NCBI RefSeq assembly: GCF_000816495.1
Contig: NZ_JXBK01000001.1
Coordinates: forward strand, 1,101,400 to 1,165,399
Length of the DNA stretch: 64,000 nucleotides
Direction: 5' to 3'
From: Acinetobacter harbinensis
GTDB lineage: Bacteria > Pseudomonadota > Gammaproteobacteria > Pseudomonadales > Moraxellaceae
Notes under the pieces: model-generated
Told to the model about the DNA's origin: nothing
Databases searched by the model: none
What the model saw: the letters and a program-made list of their open reading frames with translations, nothing else
Translations under genes and position numbers: made by a program
Shown: piece by piece, positions 28,458 through 38,092 of the stretch
Layout: each line of letters opens with the position of its first letter
Numbering within the stretch: the first letter of the stretch is position 1

Positions 28458-29288
28458 TCACATAACTTGTAAATGACGTAATGGTGATTCATCTAGACTA
28501 TTAACCAAGTAAGCTTTACAAGGTGAATGGGCTAAAATCTCATCAATTTTCATATTACGCGTTACTTCAGCAAAAACACAAGCACCTGTACCTGTAAGTT
28601 TTGCAGTCCCAAATTGATTGAGATACTGCAGAGCTTCATTTACTTCTGGATATAAACTTGCCGCCAAAGCGGTAAAATTATTTCCAAAGTTAAAAGGCTT
28701 TAACTGATAGGCGCAAAATGTAGATGGCTTCGTGTTTCTTGTCAATGTTTTTTGTGAAAAAAGCAATTGAGTGCTGATAAAACAGTCAGGTTTTAGCACA
28801 ATGTATTGTTTTTGATCTAAGTCTATGAATGTTAATTGTTCACCAATGCCTTCTGCCCATGCATTGCGGCCATATACAAAAACCGGCACATCCGCGCCAA
28901 GTTGTAGCCCTAATACTGCCAACTGTTCAGTAGTTAACCCACATTGCCACAGTTGATTGACCACAATTAAGGTACTGGCGGCATTAGATGAGCCGCCGCC
29001 GAGTCCTGCACCCATTGGAATATTCTTTTCTATAGCAATGAGCAGTCCGCTTATTTTCTGTGCGTAGGGCTTTAACAGGTTGATGGCTTTGTAGATCAGA
29101 TTGTGCTCTAAATCGACGCTGTCTAACCCCGCAATTGAAATATCTAAATCTACTGTTTGGGTGAATTGCAACCAGTCGGTTAAATCAATCAATTGAAAGA
29201 TACTTTGCAATTCATGGTAGCCGTCCTCACGACGACCAGTGATATGCAAAAACAGATTAAGCTTGGCAGGAGAGGGAACACGGATCAT
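28458..29288 (-). CDS. ispE: 4-diphosphocytidyl-2-C-methyl-D-erythritol kinase
   Basis: GHMP kinase of the MEP isoprenoid pathway. The 276-residue protein starts MIRVPSPAKLNLFLHITGRREDGYHEL, where Lys9-type and His-type residues bind substrate. The ATP loop NIPMGAGLGGGSSNAAS and the C-terminal LTGTGACVFAEV motif are clear. It lies between lolB (21 nt upstream) and the tRNA-Gln array, the order known from Pseudomonas (lolB-ispE-tRNA-Gln-prs). The other MEP enzyme genes are not in this window. Confidence 0.97.
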   Translation of the reverse strand: MIRVPSPAKLNLFLHITGRREDGYHELQSIFQLIDLTDWLQFTQTVDLDISIAGLDSVDLEHNLIYKAINLLKPYAQKISGLLIAIEKNIPMGAGLGGGSSNAASTLIVVNQLWQCGLTTEQLAVLGLQLGADVPVFVYGRNAWAEGIGEQLTFIDLDQKQYIVLKPDCFISTQLLFSQKTLTRNTKPSTFCAYQLKPFNFGNNFTALAASLYPEVNEALQYLNQFGTAKLTGTGACVFAEVTRNMKIDEILAHSPCKAYLVNSLDESPLRHLQVM

Positions 29289-29309
29289 AGGATTTTAAAC
29301 TTTTAAAAA

Positions 29310-29891
29310 TTAACGATTTTGGATCACCATGGTAATACGGTTTTCCTGACCTGATTCAAGCGCTTGCTTTAAAATTAGCTTATTGGGTAATTTCGCTTGA
29401 TCGTTATAACTTAAATCCACCGTCCAGCCTGCTTCTAAAAACTGAGTGGGACGATTATGGGTATCTTTACTAATTTTCGCCTGACTTGTCGCGGGTTTGG
29501 CCTGAATCCAGTCGACTAAATGGGTAATGGGTGCTTGCCAGCCGGTTGCACGTTCTAATAGTTCTTCTGGCGTGGTTGCTTCAATTAAGCCAGTTTTGGC
29601 ACTGTTTAAGCTGACTTCGCCGGGTTTGCCGGTAATTTGCGTTTTACCGACGCCTAAAATGCCACTTAACTCAATATCAAATTCTTGTTGTTGCTGTACC
29701 CAAGTAAAAAAAGCGCTACCAGATTGCGCCGGCGTTTTAACTCCAATTTTACCTTGAAGATTAAAACTATTCGGCGCTTCTGGAATCTGAGCGATATTTT
29801 GAGATTGTGGCTGAGTATACGGCTGACAGCCACTTAAGATCAGGGTGCTGGTTGCAATTACAGTTAAACTGATTTTTGAAAAAATACGCAT
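29310..29891 (-). CDS. lolB: Outer-membrane lipoprotein receptor LolB
   Basis: Lipoprotein that accepts lipoproteins from LolA and inserts them into the outer membrane. The 193-residue protein has a lipobox LSGC (Cys22) after a short signal. The mature part carries NSFNLQGKIGVKTPAQSGSAFFTWVQQ and IELSGILGVGKTQITG, both LolB-like; the exposed hydrophobic loop follows as GVGKTQ. It starts five nt after the TPR gene's stop. Confidence 0.93.
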   Translation of the reverse strand: MRIFSKISLTVIATSTLILSGCQPYTQPQSQNIAQIPEAPNSFNLQGKIGVKTPAQSGSAFFTWVQQQQEFDIELSGILGVGKTQITGKPGEVSLNSAKTGLIEATTPEELLERATGWQAPITHLVDWIQAKPATSQAKISKDTHNRPTQFLEAGWTVDLSYNDQAKLPNKLILKQALESGQENRITMVIQNR

Positions 29892-29896
29892 AAAGG

Positions 29897-31657
29897 TCAG
29901 GAGTTCTTTTTTAGGTGAGGGGTTAACAATAATGATTTTAATTGCTCTAATTGCGGATCATTGGGATGTTTTGTTTGCAATTGTTGTAACACCGTACTGA
30001 ATTTGGTTAAATCACCTTGCATATACAGCGCTTTGGCATAGCGCACGCCAATTTGAATACTGTGACTACTGTCATAGGCTTTTTCCAATACCCGTGCTGC
30101 GGTTTTAAAATCATTTTGTAAAAAGCTAATATAGCCCAAAGTATCTAAAATAGAAGCTTGTTCAGGTGCCAGTTCTAAAGCATGTTCCACGTATTGCCGC
30201 GCTTCATCTAAACGTCTATTTTGCAAGGCCAAGGTATAGGCATAGGCATTGAGATAAGTGGGGCTGTTCGGTTCAATCTCGAGAAGTTTTTTTAATAATT
30301 TATCCAGTTTATCTCTGTCTTGATAAGCATCCAGCAATAAAACTTCTGAGTAAATTAGCTCGGGATCATCTGAAATATTTTTAATGGCTTCATCTAATAG
30401 GCGCATAGCAGCTTTTTTATTGCCCATTCGCTTTAAAATATCGGCTTGCGCTTGATACAGAAAACTGGCCTGTTGCGGATAATTAACACGTTCTTGGGTT
30501 AAAAAACGCAGGGCATCACTGAGTTTATCTTGTTCTGCAAAAATATTAATCATATTGCGGCGCGAGACCGTATATAAGCTGCCATCCACCAAACGATAAT
30601 AGGCTTTTGCAGTTTCAAAGTGCTGCTTTCGCTCTGCATTGACTGCTAGATAATAATAAGCTTCGTTCTGATATTGATTTGAGTAACGCAGTTCAACTAA
30701 AAAGCGTTCTGCCTTTTCATATTCTTCTAAGTCAATACTGGTTAGACCGGCAATAAATAGCGCTTCATCTTCTTGTGGCCATTTTTTTAAAATATCTTCT
30801 AGTTTATCTAATGCGAGTTTGGACTGATTGATTTTAATTAAATATTTAACCTCAGCTAAACGCACCTCTAAGTTACTCTTGTGCTTATAGCTGGATCTTG
30901 CATACCATTTTAAGGTGTCTTTTTCATTGCCCATGGCGGCCAATAAGTTGGCTTTCATGAGGATGAAACCTGTAACTTTTGGCCGTTTTTTCAGTGCACG
31001 ATTGACTGTGACAAGTGCTTGCTCGAATTGTCCATTTTGCGCCTCTATCCCCGCAATAAGTAACAATACCGAAGGATTATTCCGCTGCTTGCTGGCGTGT
31101 AAGGCGGCAAGCAAAAAATCACGGTCATCCGCTTGTTCAGGGGTAATTCCTGCCAGAATTTTTTCTAAATCTGCATCAGGATCAATTTTTAAAATTTTAT
31201 CTAAAGTCTCTGAGGCCAGTTCATATTCATGGGCTTTTAAGGCAATATGCGATAGATAAAATAAAGCCGGTACATCGGTAGGTTCTTGCACCACCCAATG
31301 GGTGGCAATGTCGAGCGCCGCTTTTAAGTCATTTTGTTCTAAGGCAATATTGAGTGCGCGCTGCTTGACCATGGTGGAGTTGCTTTTAATTGCCAGCACG
31401 GTGTAGTTGTGTAATGCTGTAGCAACATCATGGTTGGTCAGGGCAAATTCTGCGACCATGCTTTGCTGTATAGCATTATAGTTTGAATTGGCATGGTAAA
31501 TATCTCCAGATGCTCTAATATGAACACTAGTAGCCATGCTCCCCACAAGTAAGAATGTGGTAGAATATTGCTTAATTGTCGCGCCGCTTATTCGGCTATT
31601 TGTTTGACGCAATTTTTCTTGATCCAAGTAATGCTTTTTATGACACCAATATTGCAC
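29897..31657 (-). CDS. TPR-repeat protein upstream of lolB (PA4667-like)
   Basis: An all-helical protein of up to 586 residues with about ten tetratricopeptide repeats (for example DVPALFYLSHIALKAHEYELASETLDKIL and QASILDTLGYISFLQNDFKTAARVLEKAY, read in parts). It occupies the same place as Pseudomonas PA4667, between hemA and lolB, and probably scaffolds an envelope protein complex. The start is uncertain: GTG 31657 is the first codon, TTG codons and an ATG near residue 41 are alternatives. A weak hydrophobic stretch near residues 33-47 may be a signal. It is divergent from hemA, 33 nt away. Confidence 0.82.
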   Translation of the reverse strand: MQYWCHKKHYLDQEKLRQTNSRISGATIKQYSTTFLLVGSMATSVHIRASGDIYHANSNYNAIQQSMVAEFALTNHDVATALHNYTVLAIKSNSTMVKQRALNIALEQNDLKAALDIATHWVVQEPTDVPALFYLSHIALKAHEYELASETLDKILKIDPDADLEKILAGITPEQADDRDFLLAALHASKQRNNPSVLLLIAGIEAQNGQFEQALVTVNRALKKRPKVTGFILMKANLLAAMGNEKDTLKWYARSSYKHKSNLEVRLAEVKYLIKINQSKLALDKLEDILKKWPQEDEALFIAGLTSIDLEEYEKAERFLVELRYSNQYQNEAYYYLAVNAERKQHFETAKAYYRLVDGSLYTVSRRNMINIFAEQDKLSDALRFLTQERVNYPQQASFLYQAQADILKRMGNKKAAMRLLDEAIKNISDDPELIYSEVLLLDAYQDRDKLDKLLKKLLEIEPNSPTYLNAYAYTLALQNRRLDEARQYVEHALELAPEQASILDTLGYISFLQNDFKTAARVLEKAYDSSHSIQIGVRYAKALYMQGDLTKFSTVLQQLQTKHPNDPQLEQLKSLLLTPHLKKNS

Positions 31658-31690
31658 AATAGCATAAATTTAGCGAAATGATGATCTGAT

Positions 31691-32986
31691 ATGTCTTTCT
31701 TTGCATTGGGTGTCAACCATCAAACCGCTTCTGTAGAACTACGTGAGCAAATTGCCTTTAACCCTGAAAAGTTAACGCAACTGCTTGCCAAGCAAAGCCA
31801 GCATCATGAATTGAATGATATGGTCGTGGTCTCTACATGTAACCGAACTGAAGTCTATGCCATATCTGATGATGCAGACATGGTAATGAATTGGCTCGCC
31901 CAAGCAAATGGTTTAGATGTTAAACAATTGTTTAATCATGTATATCGTTATGAAAATGCACAGGCCATGACGCATCTGATGCGTGTGGCCAGTGGATTGG
32001 ATTCACTGATGTTAGGTGAGCCGCAAATTTTAGGGCAAGTTAAATCTGCGTTGGTGCTGGCCAAAGAGGCACAGACGGTGTCGAGTGATTTAAACCGCAT
32101 TTTTGAATATGCTTTTTATGCCGCCAAACGGGTGCGCTCTGAAACGGCAGTGGGTAGTCATGCCGTTTCCATGGGGTATGCTGTGGCACAGCTTGCGCTA
32201 CAAGTGTTTAGTCAACCTGAAAAATTGACGGTCATGGTGGTGGCTGCAGGCGAGATGAATAGCCTCGTAGCCAAACATTTGGCTGAAATGGGTGTGGGCA
32301 AGGTGCTGATTTGTAACCGTACTTCTGCACGTGCCGAGCGTTTAGCCGCTGATATTGCCCATCAAGTGGATGTCGAAATTATTCCATTTGCAGCGTTGGC
32401 CGAAAATTTATATCGCGCCGATGTGATTTGTAGCTGTACCGGAAGTTTGCATCAAGTTATTTCGTATGTAGATGTTAAAAAGGCTTTAAAAAAACGCCGC
32501 TACCAACAAATGTTATTGGTGGATTTGGCTGTACCGCGTGATATTGAACCTAAAGTTGAATCACTCGATGGCGTCTATTTGTATGGCGTGGATGATTTAC
32601 AAAGTGTCATTAACGATAACTTGGCGCAGCGTCGTCAGGCAGCGGTTGAAGCTGAAGTCATGGTCAATCAATTGGCCACTGAATTGGTGACGCAGCAAAA
32701 AGTCAAACATGCCGGCAGCACCATCCATGCCTATCGTGAACAAGGCGAAGCCTTACGCCAAGAAGAACAGCAATTGGCTATGCAGCGAATGAGTCAGGGT
32801 GAAGATCCGCAACAAGTGCTACAAGAATTTTCCTATCGTTTAACACAAAAATTATTGCATCCCACCTCGATTTTACTGCGCCAAGCGGCTAAAGCTGAAG
32901 ACCCGAGTTATTTTGAATCGATGCGCGATGATTTGGGTGAAATATTGACTAAGCGCCGTAAAATCAAACATGGCCATAATGACTAA
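31691..32986 (+). CDS. hemA: Glutamyl-tRNA reductase
   Basis: First committed enzyme of C5-pathway tetrapyrrole synthesis, reducing glutamyl-tRNA to glutamate-1-semialdehyde. The 431-residue protein has [20 protein letters not shown], catalytic Cys50 in [13 protein letters not shown] and [12 protein letters not shown]. An NADPH-binding domain follows ([21 protein letters not shown]), then a C-terminal dimerisation helix. The gene uses ATG 31691. It is convergent with dnaG; I see no strong terminator between them. Confidence 0.97.
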   Translation: MSFFALGVNHQTASVELREQIAFNPEKLTQLLAKQSQHHELNDMVVVSTCNRTEVYAISDDADMVMNWLAQANGLDVKQLFNHVYRYENAQAMTHLMRVASGLDSLMLGEPQILGQVKSALVLAKEAQTVSSDLNRIFEYAFYAAKRVRSETAVGSHAVSMGYAVAQLALQVFSQPEKLTVMVVAAGEMNSLVAKHLAEMGVGKVLICNRTSARAERLAADIAHQVDVEIIPFAALAENLYRADVICSCTGSLHQVISYVDVKKALKKRRYQQMLLVDLAVPRDIEPKVESLDGVYLYGVDDLQSVINDNLAQRRQAAVEAEVMVNQLATELVTQQKVKHAGSTIHAYREQGEALRQEEQQLAMQRMSQGEDPQQVLQEFSYRLTQKLLHPTSILLRQAAKAEDPSYFESMRDDLGEILTKRRKIKHGHND

Positions 32987-33024
32987 GGTTTAAAGCAGAA
33001 GATTTTTTTCTAGCAAGCTTTTGA

Positions 33025-34938
33025 TTATTCTTCTAATAAGCTGAGTGAACGTTTACAGTCAATTTCATAAATACGTTGTTTCAGATTGCGCATTTCAGCA
33101 ATGCTGGTAAATTTCTTCGATTTAATTTTTTGCTGTAAACACTGGTATTGCAATTTAATTGAAAAATCTTCTGCCAGTTTGTCTGCTTGTTCAGGTGATG
33201 CTGTGTAATCACTGATTTGCGTATTTAATAAAATATGCTGTAAGTCATGATGATGATTGGCACAAGCGCCCAAAATATAATATTGAGAAAGCTCTGGATC
33301 ATCCGGTAAGTCATCAAAAATACAATTAAAAATATTTAGAATCTTAAACAACAATTGATCGTGAGAAATTAAGGCGCGTAGCGGTTCAAAATGAATATAT
33401 AGATACGGATGATTCATTAAAATGGCAATCACGTATTGTTCGGCATCAATTTTGGTGCTGAAACTTAAAGAGGCATCATTGTTGACTTGCGGTTGCCATT
33501 TGCGATTAAACCCTAATTTTTCCCTAAAAAATTGCTGCAATAAGTAGCGATATGAGCCGTGTTTTGGTAGCAACTCTGTCAATTGGCGTAATTCGCCCAT
33601 CACCTGACTTTTACCTTCGGGCTTGCTGACATCATGATTTTGACTGAGGTGAGCAAAAACAAAGTCGGACAACAGCGGTGCTTGTTGTAGCAGGCGATTA
33701 AAATTTTCAAGCCCTTCACGGCGGATTAAAGAGTCTGGATCTTGATCATCCGGCAGGACAAAAAACTTCAACTCACGGCCATCACTGAGTAACGGCAGTG
33801 CAATCTCTAAGGTACGTCTGGCGGCTTTTTGTCCAGCGGCATCGCCATCAAAGGCAATGGTAATTCGGCTATTTTGTTTAAATAAAATGGTTAAATGATC
33901 GGTGTTACTGGCTGTGCCCAATGTTGCGACAGCCCCATAGATGCCGGCTTGCTGTAATGCAATCACATCCATATAGCCTTCGACCATTAACCAGTCTTGT
34001 GCTTTTTGCTTGCGACCTTCATAGAGTCCATACAACAATTGATTCTTATGGAAAACTTCAGAATCGGGCGAGTTAATATATTTGGGTTTAATCTCGTCAT
34101 TGAGCGCACGTCCACCAAAACCGACTACACGACCTTTGGCATCGCGAATAGGGAAAATGACCCGATCTCGCAGCAAGTTAAAATCACGGCCATTGTCACT
34201 GGTGCGAATTAAGCCCAGTTGTCTGAGGCCTTCAATATCGTAGGGAAACGCTTTTTCTAGATGCTGCCAATCTTCCGGCGCATAGCCTAAACGCCAGTAT
34301 TGAATGGTCTCAATGCTTAAACCACGTTGTCTAAAATACTGCTGCGCCGTTTGGCTGCGTGGTAATTGCTGCTGATAATACAGTGCAATATTTTCCAGTA
34401 AGTCGTATAGATTGCCGTCTTGTGTACTGTTTTGCTCAGCTTGTTCAAAGGCAATAAATGGATCGTGAGGATTAAATTCACTGTCTAGATGACTATTGTG
34501 TTGAAGCTCTTCAAACGGATCATGTTGGGCCACTATCGGCGGCTGATCGCTGCTGTTGTTTTCAGGCGCCGTGGCTGTCTTTTTAGGCGCTATAGCCGTC
34601 GGTTTAATTTCACGCTTATAAGAGAGGCGCTTGGTGTCTTGATTGTCTTTGGGAAGTTCAATACCACTTTGACTGGACAAGTCTTTCATCACATCGACAA
34701 AATTACGCCCATCAATGTCCATTAAAAAGCGAATGGCGTTACCGTTGGCTTGGCAGCCAAAGCAATGAAAATATTGTTTATCCCGATAAACATGAAACGA
34801 AGGTGACTTTTCCTGATGAAACGGACAGCAGCCAGAATAGGTGCGACCCGTTTTCTTAAGTTTCACGCGTTGACCAATCACATCGACAATATCGGTGCGA
34901 TCTAATATTTGATCAATCGTGTGTTGAGGAATAGCCAT
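33025..34938 (-). CDS. dnaG: DNA primase
   Basis: Makes RNA primers at the replication fork. The 637-residue protein has an N-terminal CHC2 zinc finger (Cys38, His41, Cys59, Cys62). The core follows with YLRQRGL-type and GFGGRAL segments, the TOPRIM domain (MVEGYMDVIALQQAGI; acidic FDGDAAG), and a C-terminal helicase-binding part. Between zinc finger and core lies a Pro/Ala/Gln/Asp-rich linker, about residues 105-180, that the E. coli protein lacks. No rpsU or rpoD neighbours it. Confidence 0.97.
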   Translation of the reverse strand: MAIPQHTIDQILDRTDIVDVIGQRVKLKKTGRTYSGCCPFHQEKSPSFHVYRDKQYFHCFGCQANGNAIRFLMDIDGRNFVDVMKDLSSQSGIELPKDNQDTKRLSYKREIKPTAIAPKKTATAPENNSSDQPPIVAQHDPFEELQHNSHLDSEFNPHDPFIAFEQAEQNSTQDGNLYDLLENIALYYQQQLPRSQTAQQYFRQRGLSIETIQYWRLGYAPEDWQHLEKAFPYDIEGLRQLGLIRTSDNGRDFNLLRDRVIFPIRDAKGRVVGFGGRALNDEIKPKYINSPDSEVFHKNQLLYGLYEGRKQKAQDWLMVEGYMDVIALQQAGIYGAVATLGTASNTDHLTILFKQNSRITIAFDGDAAGQKAARRTLEIALPLLSDGRELKFFVLPDDQDPDSLIRREGLENFNRLLQQAPLLSDFVFAHLSQNHDVSKPEGKSQVMGELRQLTELLPKHGSYRYLLQQFFREKLGFNRKWQPQVNNDASLSFSTKIDAEQYVIAILMNHPYLYIHFEPLRALISHDQLLFKILNIFNCIFDDLPDDPELSQYYILGACANHHHDLQHILLNTQISDYTASPEQADKLAEDFSIKLQYQCLQQKIKSKKFTSIAEMRNLKQRIYEIDCKRSLSLLEE

Positions 34939-35080
34939 ACGTATGTTATCGAGTCGTGATTGATGGGATAAATAACTGACCTAAACTTAAATCAGGATTA
35001 TATTTTAGCTAAAAGCAGGAAGATGTTTAAAATGAACTTGTATACCTTTTAGACACAAGGGTCAAGTTGAGCACTTAAAA

Positions 35081-35112
35081 CAATAAAAGGGCAAGTATGA
35101 TAACTTGCCCTT
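35081..35112 (-). terminator. Terminator after bamD
   Basis: On the minus strand AAGGGCAAGT / ACTTGCCCTT, 10-bp perfect stem with a 6-nt loop, then TTATTG. Confidence 0.85.
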
Positions 35113-35138
35113 CATGAAAATGCGACTGCTAAGCGTGT

Positions 35139-36152
35139 TTATTCAGCGTTTGCTTTGGACTCATTTTCGGCTTTTGGTGCAGGAATATTGCTTTGACTTT
35201 CTGGGCGATCCAGCAATCCAAAACTTAAACGATTGGTCAGACTGCGTTTTTCAGTGGTCTGCATCTCTTGCTCTTGGTCCATGCTATTCGAGGTCTGTGC
35301 TTCGCGGCCTAAAATACCCAAGGTGGCGCGGTTAATCCAACTGCCTTCACTGCGTGCTGCACGTAGGTTGACGCTGCCATCGGCTTTCACTAAATTTGGA
35401 TAATTCAGTTTAAGCACGTCAATATACTGTTGAGCGGTTTGCGTGTCACCGAGTTTTTCATAGCCATAGGCAATGGTTGCCAGTGCTTCAGGAACTTGTG
35501 GGGTTTGTGGGAAGTGCTCAACCACCCAATGCGAACGCTCAATAGCAGCCAACCATGCTTTACGTTTAATATTAAAACGTGCCGCATTCATTTCACTTTC
35601 AGCCAATTCATTGCCAATAAACTTCATGCGCTGCGCAGCATCTACTGCATAGGTACTAGAGGGGAAACGGCGGATGAAATCGACAAAATTTTGATAGGCA
35701 ACTTTTAAATAACTAACATCACGGTGCGATTGTTTTAATGAGGTATAACGCAGTAAACCATCATAATTTTGTTCCATATTGGCCACACCACGAACATAGT
35801 AGGCGTAGTCCACATTTGGATGTTGCGGATTTAAACGGATAAAACGCTCAGCTAGGGTAATGGCTGTTTCATAATCTTTTTGTTGGAACTTCACATACAA
35901 CAACTCTAATTGCGCTTGCTGCGTATAGTCACCGGTAGGATAGTAGGTGTCTAGGGCTTCAAGCTGCTTGGCTGCTTCAGTATATTGGCCACGTTCAAGG
36001 GCTTTTTCCGCTTTTTGAATATAAACTTGCTCGCTAGATTGCGGTCCTGTATCGACCACTTCTTTCTTTGGATTACTGCTACAGCCCACGATTGCCGTTG
36101 CAACGCCTAAAGATAAAGCAAGCATTGTCATTTTATAACGTGGTAACGACAT
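35139..36152 (-). CDS. bamD: Outer-membrane assembly lipoprotein BamD
   Basis: Essential lipoprotein of the beta-barrel assembly machinery. The 337-residue product has a lipobox IVGC (Cys24) and then five TPR-like repeats: EQVYIQKAEKALERGQYTEAAKQLEALD, YYPTGDYTQQAQLELLYVKFQQKDYETA, and RFIRLNPQHPNVDYAYYVRGVA, with the invariant FxxxxP context (read in parts). It is about 90 residues longer than E. coli BamD, with a Gln/Glu/Lys-rich C-terminal tail. It is divergent from rluD, 71 nt away, the same as in many gammaproteobacteria. Confidence 0.95.
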   Translation of the reverse strand: MSLPRYKMTMLALSLGVATAIVGCSSNPKKEVVDTGPQSSEQVYIQKAEKALERGQYTEAAKQLEALDTYYPTGDYTQQAQLELLYVKFQQKDYETAITLAERFIRLNPQHPNVDYAYYVRGVANMEQNYDGLLRYTSLKQSHRDVSYLKVAYQNFVDFIRRFPSSTYAVDAAQRMKFIGNELAESEMNAARFNIKRKAWLAAIERSHWVVEHFPQTPQVPEALATIAYGYEKLGDTQTAQQYIDVLKLNYPNLVKADGSVNLRAARSEGSWINRATLGILGREAQTSNSMDQEQEMQTTEKRSLTNRLSFGLLDRPESQSNIPAPKAENESKANAE

Positions 36153-36223
36153 AAAAATTCCTCTGTTAGTACTGGCAATGAGCTACAATTGCACCATTAA
36201 ACCACTTTTGTCTGAATGAGCAA

Positions 36224-37276
36224 ATGAGTCAAGCACAATCTTCTAATCCTGATTTACCTGAAACTGATTTTAATTTACTTGATGATTCTGAGGATGCAGA
36301 TAACCATACTTCAGACTCAACTGCAACACGTTTATCGTTGCAATTTCAACTGGATGAAAGCTATTTAGGGCAACGTATTGATCAAGTCGCCGCACTGGTT
36401 TGGAATGATTTTTCACGTGAAAAACTGAAACAGTGGCTCAAAGACGGCCATTTGTTGGTAAATGGTAACGTTGTCAAGCCAAAATATAAATGTGAAGGCA
36501 ATGAGTTACTTAGCCTTGATGTTGAGCTTGAGGTGCAAACCAAAAGTCTGCCAGAAAATATTCCATTAAATATTGTCTACGAAGATGACGACATTATCGT
36601 GGTGAACAAACCCGTCGGTATGGTTGTCCATCCGGGTGCGGGCAATGGTTCGGGCACATTGGTCAATGCTTTACTGTATCACTATCCAAAATCGGCAGAG
36701 CTGACGCGTGCTGGTTTGGTGCATCGTATTGATAAAGACACCAGTGGCTTACTGGTCATCGCTAAAAATCTTGAATCGCAGTTTGCTTTAAGTAAGCAAT
36801 TGGCTAAGAAAACCGTGTACCGCGTTTATGATTTAGTGGTCTACGGTAATATTATTGCCGGCGGTACTATTGATGAGCCGATTAAACGCCATCCGGTCGA
36901 TCGTATTAAAATGAGTATTTTACCGGGTGGTAAAAATGCAGTTACGCATTACAACGTGAAAGAGCGCTTCCAGAACTTCACACGCGTACAAGCTCGTTTA
37001 GAAACAGGACGTACCCATCAAATTCGTGTGCACTTTAGTTATCTAGGTTTTGGCTTAGTGGGTGATCCGGTGTATATGAATCGCGTTCGTGTCCCTGCAG
37101 GTGCATCTGAACTATTGACCGATACCTTGCGTGGTTTTAAGCGTCAAGCCTTACATGCGGTGAAACTCGGTTTGGTTCATCCACGTTCAGGTGAAGAAAT
37201 GATGTTTGAAGCGCCATGGGCGGAAGACTTTAACCAATTGGTTGAAGTGTTGCGTAGCGAAAATAAAGCCTATTAA
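36224..37276 (+). CDS. rluD: 23S rRNA pseudouridine synthase RluD
   Basis: Makes pseudouridines in helix 69 of 23S rRNA. An acidic N-terminal extension (about residues 1-35) precedes an S4 RNA-binding domain (LGQRIDQVAALVWNDFSREKLKQWLKDG, read in parts). The catalytic domain holds HRIDKDTSGLLVIAKN with catalytic Asp170. ETGRTHQIRVHFSYLGFGLVGDPVY follows. It is 350 residues, slightly longer than usual because of the extension. pgeF follows 37 nt on. Confidence 0.96.
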   Translation: MSQAQSSNPDLPETDFNLLDDSEDADNHTSDSTATRLSLQFQLDESYLGQRIDQVAALVWNDFSREKLKQWLKDGHLLVNGNVVKPKYKCEGNELLSLDVELEVQTKSLPENIPLNIVYEDDDIIVVNKPVGMVVHPGAGNGSGTLVNALLYHYPKSAELTRAGLVHRIDKDTSGLLVIAKNLESQFALSKQLAKKTVYRVYDLVVYGNIIAGGTIDEPIKRHPVDRIKMSILPGGKNAVTHYNVKERFQNFTRVQARLETGRTHQIRVHFSYLGFGLVGDPVYMNRVRVPAGASELLTDTLRGFKRQALHAVKLGLVHPRSGEEMMFEAPWAEDFNQLVEVLRSENKAY

Positions 37277-37313
37277 GTTATTTTTGCTTACTGCTTAAAA
37301 TAAGGACACAGAC

Positions 37314-38054
37314 ATGCAATTTGTTCAAGGGCTTCCATTGGGTGTATATGTTGGGCAGACGCAAGTTGAGCATGCGCAGACTCAGCCAACTGCGCGCGTT
37401 GAACTGACTGGATTTAACTTGGCCTTGCATGTCGGCGATGATGTAAAGCGCGTGCAACAGCACCGCATGGCATTGTTGCAACAGTTCGCTGTATTTGGTG
37501 TTGATAAGCTTACATGGTTGAGTCAAACCCACAGTACGCTGTGTCACAGGATTGACGATGTGCTTTGTTTTGATGCATTAGAAGGCGATGGTTTAATTAC
37601 CCAGCGTAAAGCTCATGCCTTAATGATGATGACCGCAGATTGCTTGCCAATCGTCTTGGGCAATGCCGCAGGCACAGAAGTGGCGAATGTGCATGCGGGT
37701 TGGCGCGGGCTAGCACAAGGCATTGTTGAACAGACCATTTCGGATATGCACACTCAGCCGACGTGGGCATGGTTGGGTGCAGCCATTAGCGAAGCGCATT
37801 TTGAAGTGGGTACAGAGGTTAAACTGGCTTTTTGTACTCAATATCCTGCACTACAATCGGCTTTTAAAGCAGGTATTACAGACAGTAAATTTTATGCAGA
37901 TCTATATGCCATCGCACGCTATATCTTGCAGCAACATGGGGTTGAAACGGTGTTGGGCGGTGAGCAATGTACTTATTTACAAGTAGACGATTATTTTTCT
38001 TATCGCCGAACAGCGCAAACAGGACGTATGGCAACATTCGTGTTTATGACTTGA
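37314..38054 (+). CDS. pgeF: Multicopper-type purine nucleosidase / polyphenol-oxidase-family protein PgeF (YfiH)
   Basis: A 246-residue CNF1/YfiH-fold protein, known in homologues as a purine nucleoside phosphorylase or a peptidoglycan editing factor. The conserved His/Cys/His metal ligands are visible in SQTHST, TADCLPIVLG and VHAGWRGLAQG, and the C-terminal YSYRR appears as YFSYRR. It is almost always next to rluD, as here, and is probably in an operon with it. The physiological reaction is debated for the family. Confidence 0.9.
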   Translation: MQFVQGLPLGVYVGQTQVEHAQTQPTARVELTGFNLALHVGDDVKRVQQHRMALLQQFAVFGVDKLTWLSQTHSTLCHRIDDVLCFDALEGDGLITQRKAHALMMMTADCLPIVLGNAAGTEVANVHAGWRGLAQGIVEQTISDMHTQPTWAWLGAAISEAHFEVGTEVKLAFCTQYPALQSAFKAGITDSKFYADLYAIARYILQQHGVETVLGGEQCTYLQVDDYFSYRRTAQTGRMATFVFMT

Positions 38055-38092
38055 AACTGTTAAACTGAACGAAAATTTACTGCCCTTATTCT

